The notes below the pieces were generated by a model. The model did no database searches and was not told where the DNA came from. It saw nothing but the letters and a program-made list of their open reading frames with translations. Of a stretch of DNA of 64,000 nucleotides, positions 10,770 through 22,431 are shown in pieces. Position 1 is the stretch's first letter. The number at the start of each line of letters is the position of its first letter. The position numbers and the translations under genes are program-made. This DNA is from Drosophila miranda. Lineage: Eukaryota > Arthropoda > Insecta > Diptera > Drosophilidae. The stretch spans positions 20,017,718 to 20,081,717 of the forward strand of contig NC_046673.1 of NCBI RefSeq assembly GCF_003369915.1. The letters run 5' to 3'.

Positions 10770-12224
10770 TCACAGCCCCCTGGGTACCGGGAACAGGCGC
10801 AGGGTCTTGCCGAAGGATGAGGATGAGGATGAGGCTGATGTCTGGCGCACGATGCGTGTCCTGGGACGGGGTCCTCCGACCGGCGGCAGGTACCCATTGC
10901 TTCTGGGTGCCGCCTGAGGCGCCAGTCGAAGGCCACCGAAGGCTCCCGATGGCTGGGCATATGACTGCAGGTCATCGTAGATCTTCACCGTCTGCACGTG
11001 GCTCTCGGTGCCGCTGTGCGCATCCTGGGTGACCACCTTGACCACGTGATGATGCCCCTGGGGCTGCTCGTTGGTGGCCCCCAGGATCTTGATCGTCTTG
11101 ACGCCAGCCTGGTCGATCGTCTCCAGTACCTTGAAGGTGCGCACCGAATGCGGCTTGACAATCTGCACGGTCCGCACTCGGGAGCTGCCGCGGTGGGGAG
11201 AGGGAGCGGGGGCCGCGGCCATGGCCACGTTCACGGCCACCTGGACATCCTTGGGCATGAACCTCTGCAGCGACTGCTGCGCCTTCAGGCTCAGAGTGGG
11301 GGCAGGTCCGACTGGCAGCAGTTTCTGGGTGACCACCTGGGGCCGGGGCCGGGGCTGCACCTGCACCTGCGACTGTGCCTGTGCCTGCACCACGCGATGG
11401 TAATGGTGGTGGAGGTGGTGCTGCTGACGAGGCAGGGCGTTGCTCACATAGGACATGGCCGGGGCATAGAAGCGGGGTCGCTTCGACTGCTCGCGGTACA
11501 TGGGAGCCACCTCGAACACCTGCTGCTGCTGCTGCTGTTGGCGGTGCTGGTAATGCTGCTGGCGGACAGCCACTGGCTGAGCGTAGCGGGCGAATGGCTG
11601 CACCGTGTTCATGTAGCTCCTCAGCGAATGGATGTGCGTTATCTGGGTGGGAGCCGGCGCGGGCAGTGCAGGTGTCACTGGAGCACGAACAGCCACTGGG
11701 GGCAGGTAGCCAGGGGCGTTGTACTGCTGCTGCTGTTGCTGTTGCTGGTGGCCTCGGTAAGCGGTGGCTGTAGATGAGGCATGGACAATGGCAACTGGCG
11801 CTGGAGCTGCAGCTGGGGCTGGAGCCGGGACAGGAGCTGGAGCGGCAGCAATAGCCACTGGTGGCAAGTAGCCTTGAGCTGTGTACTGTTTCTGCTGCTG
11901 CTGCTGCTGCTGCTGTTGCGTGCGGTAAGTGGCTGTGGCGGACGATGTTGCACGGACAATGGCAACAGGCGTGGGAGCGTGAGCGGGAGCGGGAGCCGGT
12001 ACAGGAGAAGGCAGTGGAATGGAAATGGCAACTGGAGCTGCAGCCTGCACAGAAACGGCGGCACCGGACGGTGGCAGGTAGCCGGGAGCAGTGTACTGTT
12101 GCTGCACCTGGTATCCTCCTGTCGCCAGCTGCTGCTGCTGCTGCGACTTTGGTCGGCCATAGATAATATCGGATCCCTGCTGCTGCGTGGATACCTGCAA
12201 TTGAGATTGGACCACAATCTGTTT

Positions 12225-12255
<31 letters not shown>

Positions 12256-12339
12256 ACCTGCTGCAATTGTTGCTGCTGCAATTGTTGCTGCTGCTGTTGT
12301 TGCTGCTGCAGTTGTTGCTGCTGCTGCTGTTGCTGCTGT

Positions 12340-12371
<32 letters not shown>

Positions 12372-12611
12372 TTGCTGCTGCTGTTGCTGCTGTTGTTGCA
12401 CTTGCTGCAATTGTTGCTGCTGCTGCTGTTGCAGTTGCAACTGCTGCTGCTGCTTGAGTAATTTCGTCTGGGTCTGCAGGCTGTGGAGCTCGGCAATGGC
12501 TGCCTCTGAATTCTCGGGCTTCACGAAGTCATAGCCGTCAGGCAGGGCCACGGGCTGGCTCGGGCCAACACTGGCCTGACTGGATGCAACAAACACTTGT
12601 TGCTGCTGTTG

Positions 12612-12655
<44 letters not shown>

Positions 12656-14325
12656 AGATGATGTTCGTCTGGGTCTGTGGCTGCTGCTGCTGAGGCTGGG
12701 GCTCATCGTATCCGGGTGGTAGATAGTCAGGAGCACGGTAGTCGCCTACAACTTGCTGAACGGGACCCACACTCTGGACCGGAGCCACTTGCTGAACTGG
12801 AGCAACATTCTGTACAGGAGCAACGGATTGGGACTGTATCAGCGATAGTGGTATCCTATCGGGATTCTCGAAGTCGTAGCCAGGTGGCAGGTATCCAGGT
12901 GCATTATATTCCTGTGCTGCTGCAGGTGCCTGTTGCTGCTGGACTTGCTGCTGCACTTGCTGCTGGACTTGCTGTTGCACTTGCTGCTGCACTTGCTGCT
13001 GCACTTGTTGCTGCACTTGCTGTTGCACTTGCTGTTGCACTTGCTGTTGCACTTGCTGTTGCACTTGCTGCTGCACTTGCTGCTGCACTTGCTGCTGCAC
13101 TTGCTGCTGCACTTGCTGTTGCACTTGCTGCTGCACTTGTTGCTGCTGCTGAGGTGGCAGATAGGAGGGTGCACTGTAGTCAACTTGGCTGGAGGCAGTG
13201 CTGTGGGCCTGGATGGATGAGGTGGTGCCAGAGGTACCTACGACGCCGGATGGAGCTGTGCCGGTAGCAGGTGGTAGGTAGGCAGGAGCCCTATAGACCT
13301 GCTGCTGCTGCTGTTGCTGTTGCTGCTGCTGTTGCTGTTGCGGATAGGAGGCTGTGGGAGGCAGATAGTCGGGTGCCCGATAGTTTGTCACTGGGTTTGA
13401 AACTTCCTCGGCGGTGACAGGGGGCAGGTATCCTGGAGCCTCGTAGCTCTCTTGTGGGTACTGCTGCTGCTGTTGCTGCTGCTGTGGCTGGACAATGGGC
13501 GCGGACGATGTAGGGGGCAGATAGGGCTGGGCGCCAAAGACAGAGGAGGAAGACTGGGCCACAGCCTGGGGCTGCGTACGCTGGAAGTTATGCTGATAGC
13601 TTGAAGGGAAGGGTACGGAAAGGGAAGCAGGGGCTGGAACTGGAGCTGGAGCGGGGGCAGAGACAGAGACTGCCACGGGGGCAGCAGATGGAGCTACTGG
13701 GGCAGCCTGGGCATGCGATTGCAGGCCCAGATCGGCAAAGTTCAGGAAAGACACATCCAAGCTGTCGTCCAGAGGGGCCCCATTTTGGACCTGGGTCTGA
13801 GCCTGAGCCTGAGCTTGGACCTGAACCTGTCCCTGACGGACGGCCTGCTGCTGAATGTGTACCTCCTGGTGGGGCGGCAGATAGGCGTGGTTCTTGCCCT
13901 GATAGTGGTTGTGCACCTCAAAGATTTGGTAGCCGGAGTTGCCGTAATTGCTCTCCTGGAAGCCGCCCGTCTTGTAGTACTGCTCCTTGGTGATCAGCGG
14001 CTGCTGCTGCTGCTGCTGTTGCTGTTGCTGCTGCTGCCGGAGCTTGAGTGATATATCCGCTTGGGTTAATCCACAGGTCGCGCAGATGGCGAGCGCAAAG
14101 AAGGCGCCAAAGAACTTTACAGGAAACGAAACCAAAACGAAACGGAAAAAAAACGAAAACGGTTTTGAAACACAGCAAATAATCACAGAAAAAAAATATA
14201 TACACATGTGTGTCTTGTATATATATGTATATGTATTGTATTGTATTGTATCGATCACTATATTGGGTCCTTAAACGTGTCACTGATTTCACTGGCAATC
14301 CTTATCATTTGGCACTTACATTCAT
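10770..14325 (-). CDS. Large secreted glutamine-rich protein with YLPP repeats
   Basis: Exon 1 is only ATG-AAT (14325-14320) before a GTAAGT donor. Exon 2 runs 14114-10770, giving 1116 residues. This splice makes a clean signal peptide (MNFFGAFFALAICATCGLTQA), whereas reading upstream without the splice does not. The body has about twelve APGYLPP/APDYLPP-type motifs spaced through polyglutamine tracts, a block of QQQV repeats, and Ala/Pro/Val-rich linkers. The C-terminal 200 residues are less repetitive (VRTVQIVKPHSVRTFKVLET ... VVKVVTQDAHSGTESHVQTVKIYDD). YLPP repeats occur in insect cuticle and extracellular-matrix proteins, so a structural extracellular role is inferred. No symbol assigned. 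Confidence 0.85.
12226..12445. repeat. Polyglutamine-coding CAG/CAA tract
   Basis: CAG/CAA codons (CTG/TTG on the plus strand), nearly uninterrupted, encode a tract of about 70 residues that is almost all Gln, broken by a few Leu and Val. Confidence 0.9.
12938..13142. repeat. 12-bp coding minisatellite, QQQV units
   Basis: About sixteen tandem 12-bp units (CACTTGCTGCTG on the plus strand with T/G variation) encode an unbroken QQQV array inside the YLPP protein. Confidence 0.95.
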
Positions 14326-14398
14326 CTTCACGTTGGTCGTGCTTAAGCCCTCGATGTCCAACCGTTCAATGATGGACCAGCCTGACCTGCGCACGCAT

Positions 14399-14404
14399 TT
14401 TATA
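14399..14404 (-). promoter_or_regulatory. TATA box of the YLPP gene
   Basis: GTATAAAAT on the minus strand lies about 75 bp upstream of the tiny first coding exon. This is consistent with a short 5' leader of about 45 bases and a strong regulated promoter, as usual for cuticle-type genes. Confidence 0.7.
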
Positions 14405-16140
14405 CAGGGGCCACCCCGAAACGAGTCGCTGCTCATCTTCATTCACATCTTCATTGACATTCCCTTCCCTCCCCCACCCTTCCCCCGGCCATCTTCGATG
14501 TTCGATCTTCCATCATCTTTCGCTAATTCCCTCCTCGCCTTCGCATTACTCGAGTTTTCGGGGCTCGTTCGGTGATCGGCTCGTGTGCTCGGCGCTCGGA
14601 TCGGCCTTTCATTAGTTAGGGTTCGCTGTCACTGCCGCTGCCTCTGCCGCTGCATGCGCAACAATCTATGGCCGCTGCGCTGCGGCCTCTCGTTCGCGTT
14701 AGCGCTAGAAATGCAGATTTTGAGACGAGACCGGACCGGACCGTACTCTCCGTCCAGGGCGGATGTAATTAATACGCCTTTTCCCAACAGGCATCTGGCG
14801 CATCAGTCATCTGTTCTCTCTCGCTCTTGAATAGGGACGGGACCTTGCATAACCCCCCCTGCCCGACAATTTCCTGCATTTCGATTTCACACGCACATTT
14901 TGCATCGTATCGTATGCCCCCTGATTGCGGTGCCGCGTTTCGTCTCGTCTCGTTTCGCAAATGTTTGATAAATATTTGCAAAACCAAAGAGAAGAAGAAA
15001 TTTATTACAGCTGTCATTAGTATTCATTAGGGGTCAGGGGCCATAGCCATGAATTAAACATGCTTGATAAGCATGTCGCCTCATATCCCCATCTCCCCAT
15101 CTCCGTCCCGGGGCTAGATACTTTTGGGGGCTTACACAGCTGGCGGGCAGGAAAACGTGTGCCGCCCCTGCCATCGATATGGATGTCTTTTCCAATGGCA
15201 ATAGAAGACGATCGATACCGTTTACATAACTCGTATAGAGCTCTTTTCCTTGCAATCGAGCTGTTAAGTAATATTGCTTAATTTTAGATCATATTGTGCT
15301 TTCTTCCGTTGATTTTGGCTGTAAAATTCATTCGATACGTGATTAATGAATCACCGTGCAAACATGTGCTTCAAAAGAGGAATCACTTTGAGGGAATTAA
15401 AGCTTCTTAAAAGTCTTTTCGAAGCAATCTCCTATCAAAACGAACAACAGACACAAACAACAGAAAAGCATGCATTTCTAATCGAACCTGATTAATAGTT
15501 GTATAATCATCTTTATAGCGACATCTTTCCGCAGTAGGTTTTCCACAGAAACATATCTTATTTTCCCATGGCTTTCCCCCCGGCCAGCAGAGCCCGAGCC
15601 CATCAATTTGGGACAACCTTGACCCATCTCCAGTCAAATATTTTATGCATACTTGGCCGGCAAGCCAATGCATACATTTAAGCGATGATGTGTTAAGCGA
15701 TGATGGCTAGCGAGTTGGCCAAGACAAAGGGTCCACTGAGATAGAGAGTGAAAGAGCGAGAGAGAGAGAGAACAACAAAGGCACGGCTCGGAACCCGGCC
15801 CAGACATGCAAATAATTGAATTGATTCGAATTGAATGGAATTGAAACGAATTCAATTGAATTTGAAATATTGGGCCCAATAGCAAAAGCAAAGCCAAAGG
15901 TGGAGTAAGGGTGTTGGATCCGATCAAACTAGTGAGTGTTAACTGATTAAATCAGCAATATTCGTATGTTTATTCAACATTTCGTTTATTTGTTTTACGA
16001 TCTTATTACGTATTTCCCAACCCAACGATAGGGCGTTTCATCAGCACGGGTATTTCTGAAATCCGAAATCTGATATACATGTATGTTGTCCGGATTTGAT
16101 AAATTGTGATCTAACGATCTAATCTTCCAACGACGACTAG

Positions 16141-16209
16141 AACTTCCAGGACCTATTCTGCCAGTGCAAGCCTCCCTATCCGGATCCCGAGCGCACCATC
16201 GAGGAGGAG
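16141..16209 (+). pseudogene. UBR7-like PHD-finger exon fragment
   Basis: The frame reads NFQDLFCQCKPPYPDPERTI plus three Glu. This matches from memory the start of the PHD-type zinc finger of UBR7 proteins (FxxLFCxCKxPYPDPE, with a QCxxCEDWFH continuation). The continuation is absent: the fragment ends at a GTAATT that could act as a donor, and the next sequence does not resume the finger. A TAG precedes it at the place of the usual AG acceptor. No other UBR7 part is seen nearby, so this is most likely a transposed or duplicated exon relic. Alternatively it is one exon of a gene whose other exons I failed to see. Confidence 0.6.
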
Positions 16210-16570
16210 GTAATTCCTATTGGATACTGAGGACTCAAACAAAAGCTCTGTTTTCCATCCGAATACAATCGCAGGCTGAAGGATTACCTGAAGGATTTGC
16301 ACTAAGGTATAAGGTCCTCACCGCGGAAGCCATCATGATATGATAGTGCGATGAGTGGAAGCCAGCCGGATATTTCGCTAAATTAGAGTCAGACAAATAC
16401 GAATACTCCCTTAAGTATTGTTCAGATATGTATATATGGTATTTACACTCGTAGTACATAGCCCACATATCATTCCGACTTACAGTTCATTGTAATAACT
16501 ATTCTTCTGGATTCAATAACATTAAGGTTTATTTTGATTCGCATAGCAGCTGGTAATTGAAATGCATATT

Positions 16571-16853
16571 AGAGCCCTGCCTGAACAGGCAACCGAATCG
16601 ATTCGGACTCGAACCGGAATCGCTATCCGCTTGGTTCGATCAGCGTCTCAGATTTGTCATCGAATCCTCGCCGTAAAACGGAATGAATCCGAGTGGGCAT
16701 AGCCGAAGGCACACGAACTCAGTGTCATGCTTCGAGTCATTTCAGAGGTATGCAAACTAATCCGCTGTGCTCGTACTCGGTTCAGTTTTGTAGTGACTCG
16801 GGGTGATCCGAATCTGACTGAAGGCAGGATTCGTAATGAGCGAATGAGGGCTC
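16571..16853. mobile_element. MITE-like remnant, AGAGCCCTGCCTGA family, copy 1
   Basis: It begins with AGAGCCCTGCCTGA and shares scattered blocks with 31487-32053, including CATTTCAGAG/CACTTCAGAG and CGAATCTGACTGAAGG/CGAATTTGACCGAAGG. It is about half the length of that copy and its right terminus is eroded (GAGGGCTCC). It is non-coding, so probably a non-autonomous DNA element. Confidence 0.6.
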
Positions 16854-18195
16854 CAAAAACGATGGTATATATGCATGTACTCAGTCGATGGATACATCGT
16901 ATATGTATGTACATATACTTATCCGATGTTTAACGACAGAATGGGTGGGGTATTTACTCGAGTACGAGTCTTACTAGGAGTCGTGAGCGTGAGAGAGAGG
17001 AACGATGATGCATACCATACCGGAAAACGCACTCTTTACTGCTAAGCTACTCTGTGTGAGAGCAAATAAGTCAATTATTTATTTGTTTACTATTATTATT
17101 GTTACTTTACTACAATTACAACTGATTTGAGATATTCATTGAAAAAGATCAGTTTTCAAATTATTGAAATATGATCTAATCATTTTCATGGCACACCTCT
17201 ATTAAATTGATTCGAATGTTATTAATGAACAGGCGATAATAAAAACTACCCAGGCCATATAATAAATAGCAAGTAATAATAACAAGCTGTTAGTGCATGG
17301 ATTAATTGATTGGTTTTTGTTTTTAGGTTTTCATGTATTACGGAATGAAATTCTGTCAGAGTTGTGCAACACATTTCGTCGCCTGCAGCTGCAGGCCTTT
17401 TTCCAAGCCCATCCCAAAAGTCGATTCTTTGGGCCAATGAAAATTTGCCCAATTTAAATTATTTATGTATTTATGCTCTGGGGGCTTGGGGTGTCTTGCA
17501 TTGGGTTGGCATAAGACACACGAAATTTGATATGCATATTCCCTGCCTTGTTAATTATTTAATTTCTCCCCAACTAATCTCCCTCTCTCTCGCTCGCTCT
17601 CGCTCTCTTTCTGGAAATGAATATATTCACATTAACAAACATCGCCTCCCATTAGAGGGCCATCGGAGGGTCGATTTACATACTTATTGTTTATGCATAT
17701 TGTTGAGATATTTATCAATATTAAATTTGTGCCATATCCAAGGGCTGGAGGGTAGAGGATCTCTGGGCTGGGGGTAGCAGCCACAAAAGCCCCCTCCGTC
17801 GAAATATTTGGCAAAGCTGCAGAGACTGATGAAAACCAACAAAAGCACATAACACCAGACCAACAAAACGACAATGAAACGAAAACGAAAAGGGAAACAA
17901 AAATGATTATAGAAATGCTCGTGTCAAGGGGGACGATCTAAGAGTTATCACAACTAATATAATTCGAGAGTCTGAGCTGAAGAGCCGCGCTCCAAGCTCT
18001 AGCCCCTTATGTTGCTAAGACTTATGGAGCCGCTCTCGCAGCACCCAATACCGATCTACAAGCCAAATGACGGATGAGCTAGAGTCATCCGTCGGACCAC
18101 TAATTGATACATAAAACATGGATCGTATCGTCTACGGATCGACAGCGAAAGCGACCGGGGCAGCCAGAGCGGCGACCGACCACTGCCAGAGTGGA

Positions 18196-18250
18196 AGAGG
18201 GGCATGGAGGTGCATGGAGGGGCATGGGGGGGCATGGAGGGGCATGGAGA
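18196..18250. repeat. GGGGCATGGA minisatellite
   Basis: Five or so direct units of GGGGCATGGAG with small variations. Confidence 0.85.
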
Positions 18251-18369
18251 GGGAGAAGACAGGTGGAGGGAAGTAGGAAGTTTGAGGCGTGTTCAAGTTG
18301 CTTGTTTTTGAGGGGGGAGCTTAACACAGTCGATTCGACTGTCATTGATTGCCATCATCATTGATCCGG

Positions 18370-18398
18370 GCCTAAACTGAAACTGAAACTGAAACTGA
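18370..18398. repeat. CTGAAA hexamer repeat
   Basis: Four to five tandem copies of CTGAAA. Confidence 0.85.
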
Positions 18399-18845
18399 TT
18401 TGGTAATCGAGGAATACCTCTGGTTCCGTGTCCATGCGACAGAGTTGATTACGATTTAATGGGGTTGCTTCCGACTGAGTGAACTCTGACCTCGTTGGCC
18501 GCCTGGACACGTGCAAGCCAGGGTACAATAATTATTTCCATGCAACGTTTGATTAGCCCAGTTTTGACACCAATCAATCTCTCGATGGATCGAAAAATCG
18601 ATCGTTTGACCCGACAAAACTCTGCTCTGCTGACAATTCGTTTACAAGTGTCCTTCAGCTACTGTGCTGGCACCTTGCCTTTCACTTGGGGTCTTGAGGC
18701 CTTCATTTTGTTGATATTCGTACGAAAAGAGCGGGGGAATAACCCCACAAAATACACATTTTCGACGGAGCGCCAGCATTGATGAAAGACTGATGTGTGT
18801 ACCATAAATTAGTACTGATTTAATGCAAGTTACTATCTAGAAAAG

Positions 18846-18853
18846 TATCGATA
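18846..18853. promoter_or_regulatory. DRE-like palindrome
   Basis: TATCGATA, the core of the Drosophila DNA-replication-related element bound by DREF. There is no adjacent gene, so it may be fortuitous. Confidence 0.25.
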
Positions 18854-19400
18854 GCTAATCATATTGATCTTTTATGAATTCTGAATTTTAAATCAGTTAA
18901 GGTGTTCGTGTGAGTTTTAATATATGTTATTGTTTTGTCGGTGACAATGAAACGATTTTTTGTTTTGAGCCCAATTTAAATACTATAATGTGGCATGTGT
19001 TTGTATCGTATCCAAGTTCGTGTCTGTTTGTTTTCTGTATGGCAATCCATTGACAAAAGATCGCGAGCGAATTGTGTGCGAAATGCCAAAAAGTCAATCA
19101 AAAAAGATCAACAATAAAAGATCGACAGCCCCTAAAACAGTTAATAAGATTTATTGCGTGTGGAACAGCTGTTAGCGCAACTGCCGCATGGATTTATCGT
19201 TCAACATATTTTTGCCTAATATAGGCAAAAATTTATTGCTTGCGTAATTATCATCGTTTAGTAACCCCGAAACTGTCATAGTTTCGCAATATCATTAGCA
19301 TACAGGCAAACTCCCTTACGTATGTATAAGAAGGAGTGGCCCATTGCAGTAGCAGCGGTTGGGCGACGGAGAACATTATACGAGGACCACCGGTCCAGCG

Positions 19401-19499
19401 ACGCGCTCTCTTTCGGGTCTCAGCATTACTGAGAGCGCCCTGACACCATGATTGATGAGAGCTGTACTGAGCCAAATAAGACCCGAAAAGAGAGCGCGT
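19401..19499. repeat. Imperfect long hairpin
   Basis: Arms 19401-19420 and 19479-19499 are inverted (ACGCGCTCTCTTTCGGGTCT against its complement with one extra base), with a 58-bp loop. A separate short palindrome (TTTTTGCCTAATATAGGC...) lies near 19212-19234. Confidence 0.75.
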
Positions 19500-20363
19500 T
19501 GCGGGAGCGGACCACCTTGTATAATTTTGTCATGAGCATAACGAGATCAACAGCAGAGAAGGAAGGCACTGCAGAGAAGAAGCAGCACGTCAGAGAAGGT
19601 GAGCAACAGAGAACATTCGTAAAAGGAGAAACCGACGTAATATTCAGTAGTAACAGCCGAAATCAGTCGAGACCGAGCCGTGCAGTTTAAAATAATTGTT
19701 CTCACCCGTACCAGTCCACCGCGATTGAATATTATCAATAAGCTATCAATCAAAAAATATCTTACATTCATAACGATTAAAGATTGTGGAAACCTATACA
19801 TAAATGTCTATAAACTCGTGCATATAAAGTCATATCTGTCATCGAAAGAACTAGAGACCAGATACCCCGCAGCTCTATGGAAACTTCCAGACACGCGATC
19901 TCTGATAAGATAACCATATCCTTACAAGATTAATGCATTAATACTGGTATAATCACAAATTACGAATATTTATTTGCAATTTGAATGATGGTATTCCATT
20001 ATTTACCATGGGAATCAGCCGTGAAATTGTTATTGATTTTGTATTGGTTCAGTAGTTTGCGTTTTTAATTAATCAAAATAAATTATTGTACAGCTTTAGT
20101 AGCCTTTTAAATTACTTGCTAAAAGTATTGGAACGATTGGTAAGAAAATCTAAGAAAAACACTACTGGATGTATGGGAGGATGGTACTATTGTCATGGTG
20201 TGAGGAACAACTCCCACATCTACTAAGAAATGGCTAAAAAATAAAATAAATAAAAGCATCAAGTCTGTTTGGTCCATTTTGCTATCGTTTTCATAATTCG
20301 GTTGTTTTCCTCGATGTTCCTCCCGATGTAACCGACTATTCAGCGTTATTGCGCTTATTCCGA

Positions 20364-20371
20364 TATCGATA
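20364..20371. promoter_or_regulatory. DRE-like palindrome
   Basis: TATCGATA with no recognised gene within 700 bp. Confidence 0.25.
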
Positions 20372-21131
20372 GAAAACTTGCGGCAGTGGCGATCATTGGG
20401 GTGTAATACACTGACGTTCCACATTGTCCCAAACATATTTTGGGAAATATTGTATCTGAATGGTTTAGATATTATGAAATAGAGATACTTTTGATTATAA
20501 TATGCGAACAGATACTATTATTATCGACTATCGAATGTACGCACGTGTGCGATCCAATTCCATTTAACAGCTCTTGTTCTCTCCCACGCACACGACACGC
20601 TTAGCGGTACACTGTTGACACAGCTGTTTTGTCCCGTTATCCATTCATGTGGTTATCATTGGAGTGGAGACATAGAAGGCCACGACAGCCTCTACTGGTG
20701 GGGGAAGAGAGGGGGAAGAGCGAGGAACGGAACAGTACTCCCCCAGTAAAACACACGTTATCCTCTTTTTGCTATCGAATTGTGGATTGCATATATTTAA
20801 AAAAACATTCTGTTTCCGGGTGGGGGACAAACAACAAAAACTATTACATGTCGTTGCGATTCGGTGTACGGTGAACGGGGGGCAGGGCTGCACCACGCAA
20901 AAGCAGAAGAAAGGCCCAAAAGGAATGGATAATGGATACATTTGTGGATAAGGCGCCAAGGCAACGAGAGCACTTATCGCAAGAATTTAAATTGAGAGAA
21001 ATGGTTATTTTATGATGCACTCTTGTATGATGCACTCACAGCCCTCAGCTCACACTCCTCCTCGCTCCTGGCTAGGCGTTGACCGTGCCGGCGCTCGCCG
21101 TGCGCCCCGTCTTTTGATGGAGGCCCGTCTC

Positions 21132-21797
21132 TTACAGGCGGCCGTAGTGCGCCTGGCTGGGCTTGCGGTCCGTAAAGAAGTTGCGCAGCACCATAATCTG
21201 GGTGATGCCGATCAGGACAACGGCCGCCGTCTCCAGAGATGACCAGACCATGACGCGCTGGTTGAGATCCTCGGCTCGCTTGCGGCCCTGCGCCTCGCGC
21301 AATCGATGATGCGTCTGCGCATCGAGTATGTCGTTGAGGCCCTTGTGTATCGCCTGCGACGAGGTCTCCATCTGGGTGAGGACCGTGGCATGCTCATCGA
21401 CGCCGGGTAGGGCTGGTTCGTCGCCCACCTGGAAGTCCACGTAGACGATTTTGTGTGAAAAGGCTGAGAACTGGTTGCCAAAGCAGGCCGTGTATACGCC
21501 CGTTGTCTCGGCCACAAACTGGTGACTATCGAAGGTGGCACGCTCCAGCTTGTAAATGACTTTGCCCTGTGGATCCTTCAGATGGACATCCACATCTAGC
21601 TGCCCGCCGGCCGACACCTGGAATTCGAAATAGGCGCTGGTGTTGCGCTTGATCTCCTCGTAGAAGCAGTCCTCCGCATTGTCGGCCAAATCGAAGGTGA
21701 ACTCCACCCCGGCAGCACACTGCAGAAGGGCGGCGGCGGCGAGCAAGGCCAGCACCAACTTGTCGGCGGTCTGTGTGTATTTCGTACTGCCCATCAT
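21132..21797 (-). CDS. p24-1: p24/TMED-family cargo receptor (TMED3/7-like)
   Basis: Single-exon 221-residue type I membrane protein. Signal peptide about residues 1-30. The GOLD domain follows (EFTFDLADNAEDCFYEEI, VDVHLKDPQGKVIYK, FSHKIVYVDFQVG). Next is a coiled-coil stem (LREAQGRKRAEDLNQRV), a transmembrane segment about 185-205, and a cytosolic tail with the FF pair (NFFTDRK) used for COPII binding. p24 proteins cycle between ER and Golgi and help package cargo. The CFYEEI, HKxVYxDFQVG and RLREAQGRxRAEDLN motifs match the vertebrate TMED3/TMED7 gamma class, whose fly member is p24-1; the symbol is from memory. Two adjacent Met codons could start the protein. It is divergent from NUDCD1, and a coding-like frame lies in its leader (21868-22002). 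Confidence 0.85.
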   Translation of the reverse strand: MMGSTKYTQTADKLVLALLAAAALLQCAAGVEFTFDLADNAEDCFYEEIKRNTSAYFEFQVSAGGQLDVDVHLKDPQGKVIYKLERATFDSHQFVAETTGVYTACFGNQFSAFSHKIVYVDFQVGDEPALPGVDEHATVLTQMETSSQAIHKGLNDILDAQTHHRLREAQGRKRAEDLNQRVMVWSSLETAAVVLIGITQIMVLRNFFTDRKPSQAHYGRL

Positions 21798-21867
21798 ACT
21801 GGCTGCTGTTTGCTGCTATTTGGTATGCCGCTGGCTGGAACTAAACGTAGTCTAAGCGTTAACGTCG

Positions 21868-22002
21868 CTATGCGTCAGTATTCTCGGGTTGGGCACAGTT
21901 CTCGTCCGCTGCCACGAAGCAGCTGGCGGGGTCAGGTCCGTACTTCTCGTGAATATTGATGGGGTTCGTTGGCGCTTGCTTGCCGTAAGCGGGAGATAGC
22001 AA
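21868..22002 (-). other. Coding-like 44-codon frame without ATG in the p24 leader
   Basis: A frame on the minus strand reads LLSPAYGKQAPTNP ... HEKYGPDPASCFVAADENC and ends with TAG about 70 bp before the p24 start. It begins directly after a good acceptor (TTTTTTTGCAG). The matching donor GTAAGT lies near 22115, giving an intron of about 110 bp. No in-frame ATG exists in this exon or in the visible upstream exon. Composition and codon use look protein-coding. It could be the last coding exon of an overlapping or dicistronic gene, or a leader read with a non-AUG start. Confidence 0.4.
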
Positions 22003-22431
22003 CTGCAAAAAAATACACGAAAAACGATGGGTTAGTACCGGGTTTACTGATTTTCCGCTTGTTCATTCGATTTTACTTGCTAGTTTTTCCCACCGACTGA
22101 TTTTCTGCTACTTACGCCGTTTGTTTGTCAATTGTTAAATGCTAAAAAAATAAGAGTGAGATGAAAACACTAAAATGTTCTGACACGTGTCAACACTCTT
22201 TTTGACGCAGCCTTACCAGCACTGGGGAACACGTATGTACTGTGCAGCCCTGGCAGAACAGCTGATTTGGCTCTGAAAAATACCACAAGAGAATCGTATT
22301 TGGTATTTAAGTGGTGCTTTTCGACGCTTCTCAACAATGTTGGCTCAGTGGCGTGCTATTTTGTTTGTTTATTTCTGAATTTCAATTGCTCGCAGCAATC
22401 AAAGTCAGTGTGCGCTGATATCGTTGTAAAC

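Larger units (their letters stand above)
14406..21131. other. Gene-poor intergenic region
   Basis: About 6.7 kb with no intact gene recognised. It contains the fragment at 16141, the MITE-like copy at 16571, tandem repeats at 18196 and 18370, DRE-like palindromes at 18846 and 20364, and a hairpin at 19401. Short open frames here have no recognisable domain. Confidence 0.55.

Noticed and set aside
12933-13220. Plus-strand leucine-rich frame (LLLHLLL units)
   Set aside because: Antisense shadow of the QQQV coding minisatellite.
16571-16853. A transposase gene in the MITE-like copies
   Set aside because: Short frames in both copies are unrelated to each other and lack any catalytic motif.
20119-20436. 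Minus-strand 105-codon frame near a DRE-like site
   Set aside because: No recognisable domain and no splice or promoter support; considered a possible transposon fragment but could not be matched.
22267-22431. In-frame 55-codon upstream extension of NUDCD1
   Set aside because: Hydrophobic, Cys-rich and unlike NUDCD1; the shorter start gives the expected 583-residue length.
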